A stretch of DNA of 64,000 bases from Pseudomonas entomophila. GTDB taxonomy: Bacteria; Pseudomonadota; Gammaproteobacteria; Pseudomonadales; Pseudomonadaceae. Where the stretch lies: the NCBI RefSeq assembly GCF_018417595.1, contig NZ_CP070982.1, positions 1,327,501-1,391,500 on the forward strand, given 5' to 3'. This document shows, piece by piece, positions 62,582 through 64,000 of the stretch (position 1 is the stretch's first letter; each line of letters starts with the position of its first letter). The position numbers and the translations under genes are program-made. The notes beneath the pieces are model-generated. The model did no database searches, had not been told where the DNA came from, and worked only from the letters and a program-made list of their open reading frames with translations.

Positions 62582-64000
62582 TCAGGAGACACCCTGGCGC
62601 ACCTCTCGCGCTGACAGCAGAGCTTCGAAGCCTTCCCGGTCCACCGGTCTGCTCAGGTAGTACCCCTGCACTTCGTGGCAGTTTTCCTTGCCCAGCGCCT
62701 GGAGCTGCTGCTCGGTCTCCACCCCCTCGGCGGTGACGGTCAGGCCCATGGCCTGACCGAGGTTGATGATGGCCTGAACCACCGCCTTGTCATTACCGCT
62801 CTGGCTGTTCAGCCCGGCGATGAAGCGCTTGTCGATCTTGATACTGTCGAACGGATAGGTGCGCAGGTAGCCCAGCGACGAGTAGCCAGTGCCGAAATCA
62901 TCCATGTTCAGGCGCACGCCCAGCTCCTTGAGCGCAAGCATGGTGGCCAGGGCGCCTTCGATATCGTTGAGCATCACGTTCTCGGTGATCTCCAGCTCCA
63001 GGCGCTGGGCCGGGAAGCCGGTTTCCAGCAACACCTGGCGCACATCGGCAACCACGTCGCTGCGGGAGAACTGCGCGGGTGACAGGTTGACCGACACCAG
63101 CAATTCTTCCGGCCAGTCACGGGCATTGCGACAGGCTTCTGTCAGCACCCAGCGACCCAGGGGCACGATCAGGTCGCTCTGCTCGGCCAGCGGGATGAAC
63201 GTGTCCGGCCCCAGCAGCCCCTCCTGCGGGTGTTGCCAGCGCAGCAAGGCCTCGACCGAGACGATGTGCAGGTCATCCAGGCGATAGCGCGGTTGGTAGT
63301 GGAGCACGAACTCGTGTTGCTTGATGGCTCGGCGCAGGTCGTTTTCCAACTGGCGACGGTACTGGATCTGCTGGTTCATCTCCGGCGAGAAGTAGCGCCA
63401 GGTGTTCTTGCCGTCGGCCTTGGCCTGGTAGAGGGCGATGTCGGCGCAACGGATCAGTTCGCCGGCATCGTAGCCCTGGACCCGAGTCTGGGCGACGCCG
63501 ATGCTGGCGCCGATATGCAATTGATGCTCCTCGTAGCTGATGGGTTGCTGCAGCAGGTCAAGCAGGCGGGCGCAGAAGCGGTCGATCTCAGTGCGGGTGT
63601 CCAGGCCGTGCAGCACCAGGACAAATTCGTCGCCGCCCAGGCGGGCGACCAGGTCATCGTCACGGGTGGTGTCGCGCAGGCGATTGGCGACTTCCTGCAG
63701 CACCGCGTCGCCAGCCGGGTGGCCGAGGGAGTCGTTGATCGGCTTGAAGCTGTCCAGGTCGAGCAGCAGCAAGGTCAGGGGCGGCGAGTCACTGCCACGC
63801 AGCAGCGCCTGCTCCAGGTGGCGCGAGAGTTTGTTGCGGTTGGCAAGGCCCGTCAGGGCATCGTGCATCGACAGGTGCTGGATGCGGGCATGGGCGGCGA
63901 CCTCGTCGGTGATGTCGCTGGCGGTGCCGCGAAACCCTGCGAGCTTGCCGTCGAACACGATCGAACGTGCCGAGACGCGGCAATAACGGTTCTGCCCGGT
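62582..64000 (-). CDS. PAS-GGDEF-EAL c-di-GMP signalling protein (N-terminus outside window)
   Basis: The frame is open to the last base, so the start lies beyond the window; 472 residues are visible. The end of a PAS/PAC module (RYCRVSARSIVFDGKLAGF, GTASDITDE), then GGDEF with LGGDEF and I-site RDDD, and EAL with VEALLRW, NLSPAQFS, EITENVM, MDDFGTGYSS, IKIDKRF, TAEGVET and QGYYLSRP. All catalytic residues for both activities are present; net activity must be measured. Confidence 0.94.
   Translation of the reverse strand, partial: TGQNRYCRVSARSIVFDGKLAGFRGTASDITDEVAAHARIQHLSMHDALTGLANRNKLSRHLEQALLRGSDSPPLTLLLLDLDSFKPINDSLGHPAGDAVLQEVANRLRDTTRDDDLVARLGGDEFVLVLHGLDTRTEIDRFCARLLDLLQQPISYEEHQLHIGASIGVAQTRVQGYDAGELIRCADIALYQAKADGKNTWRYFSPEMNQQIQYRRQLENDLRRAIKQHEFVLHYQPRYRLDDLHIVSVEALLRWQHPQEGLLGPDTFIPLAEQSDLIVPLGRWVLTEACRNARDWPEELLVSVNLSPAQFSRSDVVADVRQVLLETGFPAQRLELEITENVMLNDIEGALATMLALKELGVRLNMDDFGTGYSSLGYLRTYPFDSIKIDKRFIAGLNSQSGNDKAVVQAIINLGQAMGLTVTAEGVETEQQLQALGKENCHEVQGYYLSRPVDREGFEALLSAREVRQGVS

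Overview
This is ordinary-looking chromosome of a Pseudomonas, most likely of the P. putida group. Reasons: a GC-rich gene-dense sequence; a complete-looking wspCDEFR block; a prfB-lysS pair; a bra/liv branched-chain amino-acid transport operon; P. putida-type REP palindromes (…GCGGGCTTGCCCGCGAA…) between genes; and many Pseudomonas-typical lipoproteins. The species call is inference from gene content. No rRNA, tRNA, prophage, IS transposase or CRISPR array was seen.

Layout. 1-5942: the distal part of the Wsp surface-sensing operon (methyltransferase WspC, partial; adaptor WspD; hybrid kinase WspE; methylesterase WspF; diguanylate cyclase WspR). 5943-7212: a repeat island of three different hexanucleotide arrays separating two inverted copies of a ~250 bp element, followed by a decayed fragment of a wspR-like GGDEF gene. 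7213-8664: a secreted halovibrin-like protein. 8862-11553: prfB (programmed +1 frameshift) and lysS. 11733-15597: TetR regulator, lipoprotein, QEGLA-type putative metalloprotease, lipid-anchored hydrolase and a small membrane protein. 15946-17193: two envelope lipoproteins (OmpA type and DUF4398 type). 17948-24405: ppc, adk, tsaB and small conserved genes. 24801-29090: a repeat protein, rsmJ, a CopD-like membrane protein and dinG. 29171-37762: a GH50-like glycosidase, an EstB-like serine hydrolase, an OmpA lipoprotein with a histone-H1-like tail, pdxH, small envelope proteins and a large FAD oxidoreductase. 37932-42928: livFGMH-livK (braGFEDC). 43289-46009: a DUF2288 protein and a chromosomal tubulin/FtsZ-superfamily protein. 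46202-53158: a beta-hydroxyacid dehydrogenase, an MHYT-GGDEF-EAL protein, rapA and a lipoprotein. 53961-54077: a 38-residue membrane protein resembling the cbb3 oxidase subunit CcoM, preceded by two Anr/FNR-type boxes. 54332-57394: an AaeB/AaeX/AaeA-like efflux module. 57494-60903: two consecutive divergent SDR/LysR modules. 60842-64000: a GAF histidine kinase, a small conserved protein and a PAS-GGDEF-EAL protein cut by the window end.

How things fit together. Three intact c-di-GMP enzymes (WspR, the MHYT protein, the PAS-GGDEF-EAL protein) plus one GGDEF relic lie in the window. Wsp proteins form one chemosensory-like circuit ending in c-di-GMP synthesis. The rest is largely core housekeeping (translation termination and lysyl-tRNA charging, anaplerosis, adenylate balance, t6A tRNA modification, 16S rRNA methylation, PLP synthesis, transport).

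The least explained items are the tubulin-like GTPase gene (43826-46009), the repeat island with the GGDEF relic (6066-7190), the Anr-box/ccoM locus, and two related composite REP elements (15632-15820 and 24452-24703). I found no multi-gene system that I would call clearly new; the tubulin-like gene is the best candidate for undescribed biology.
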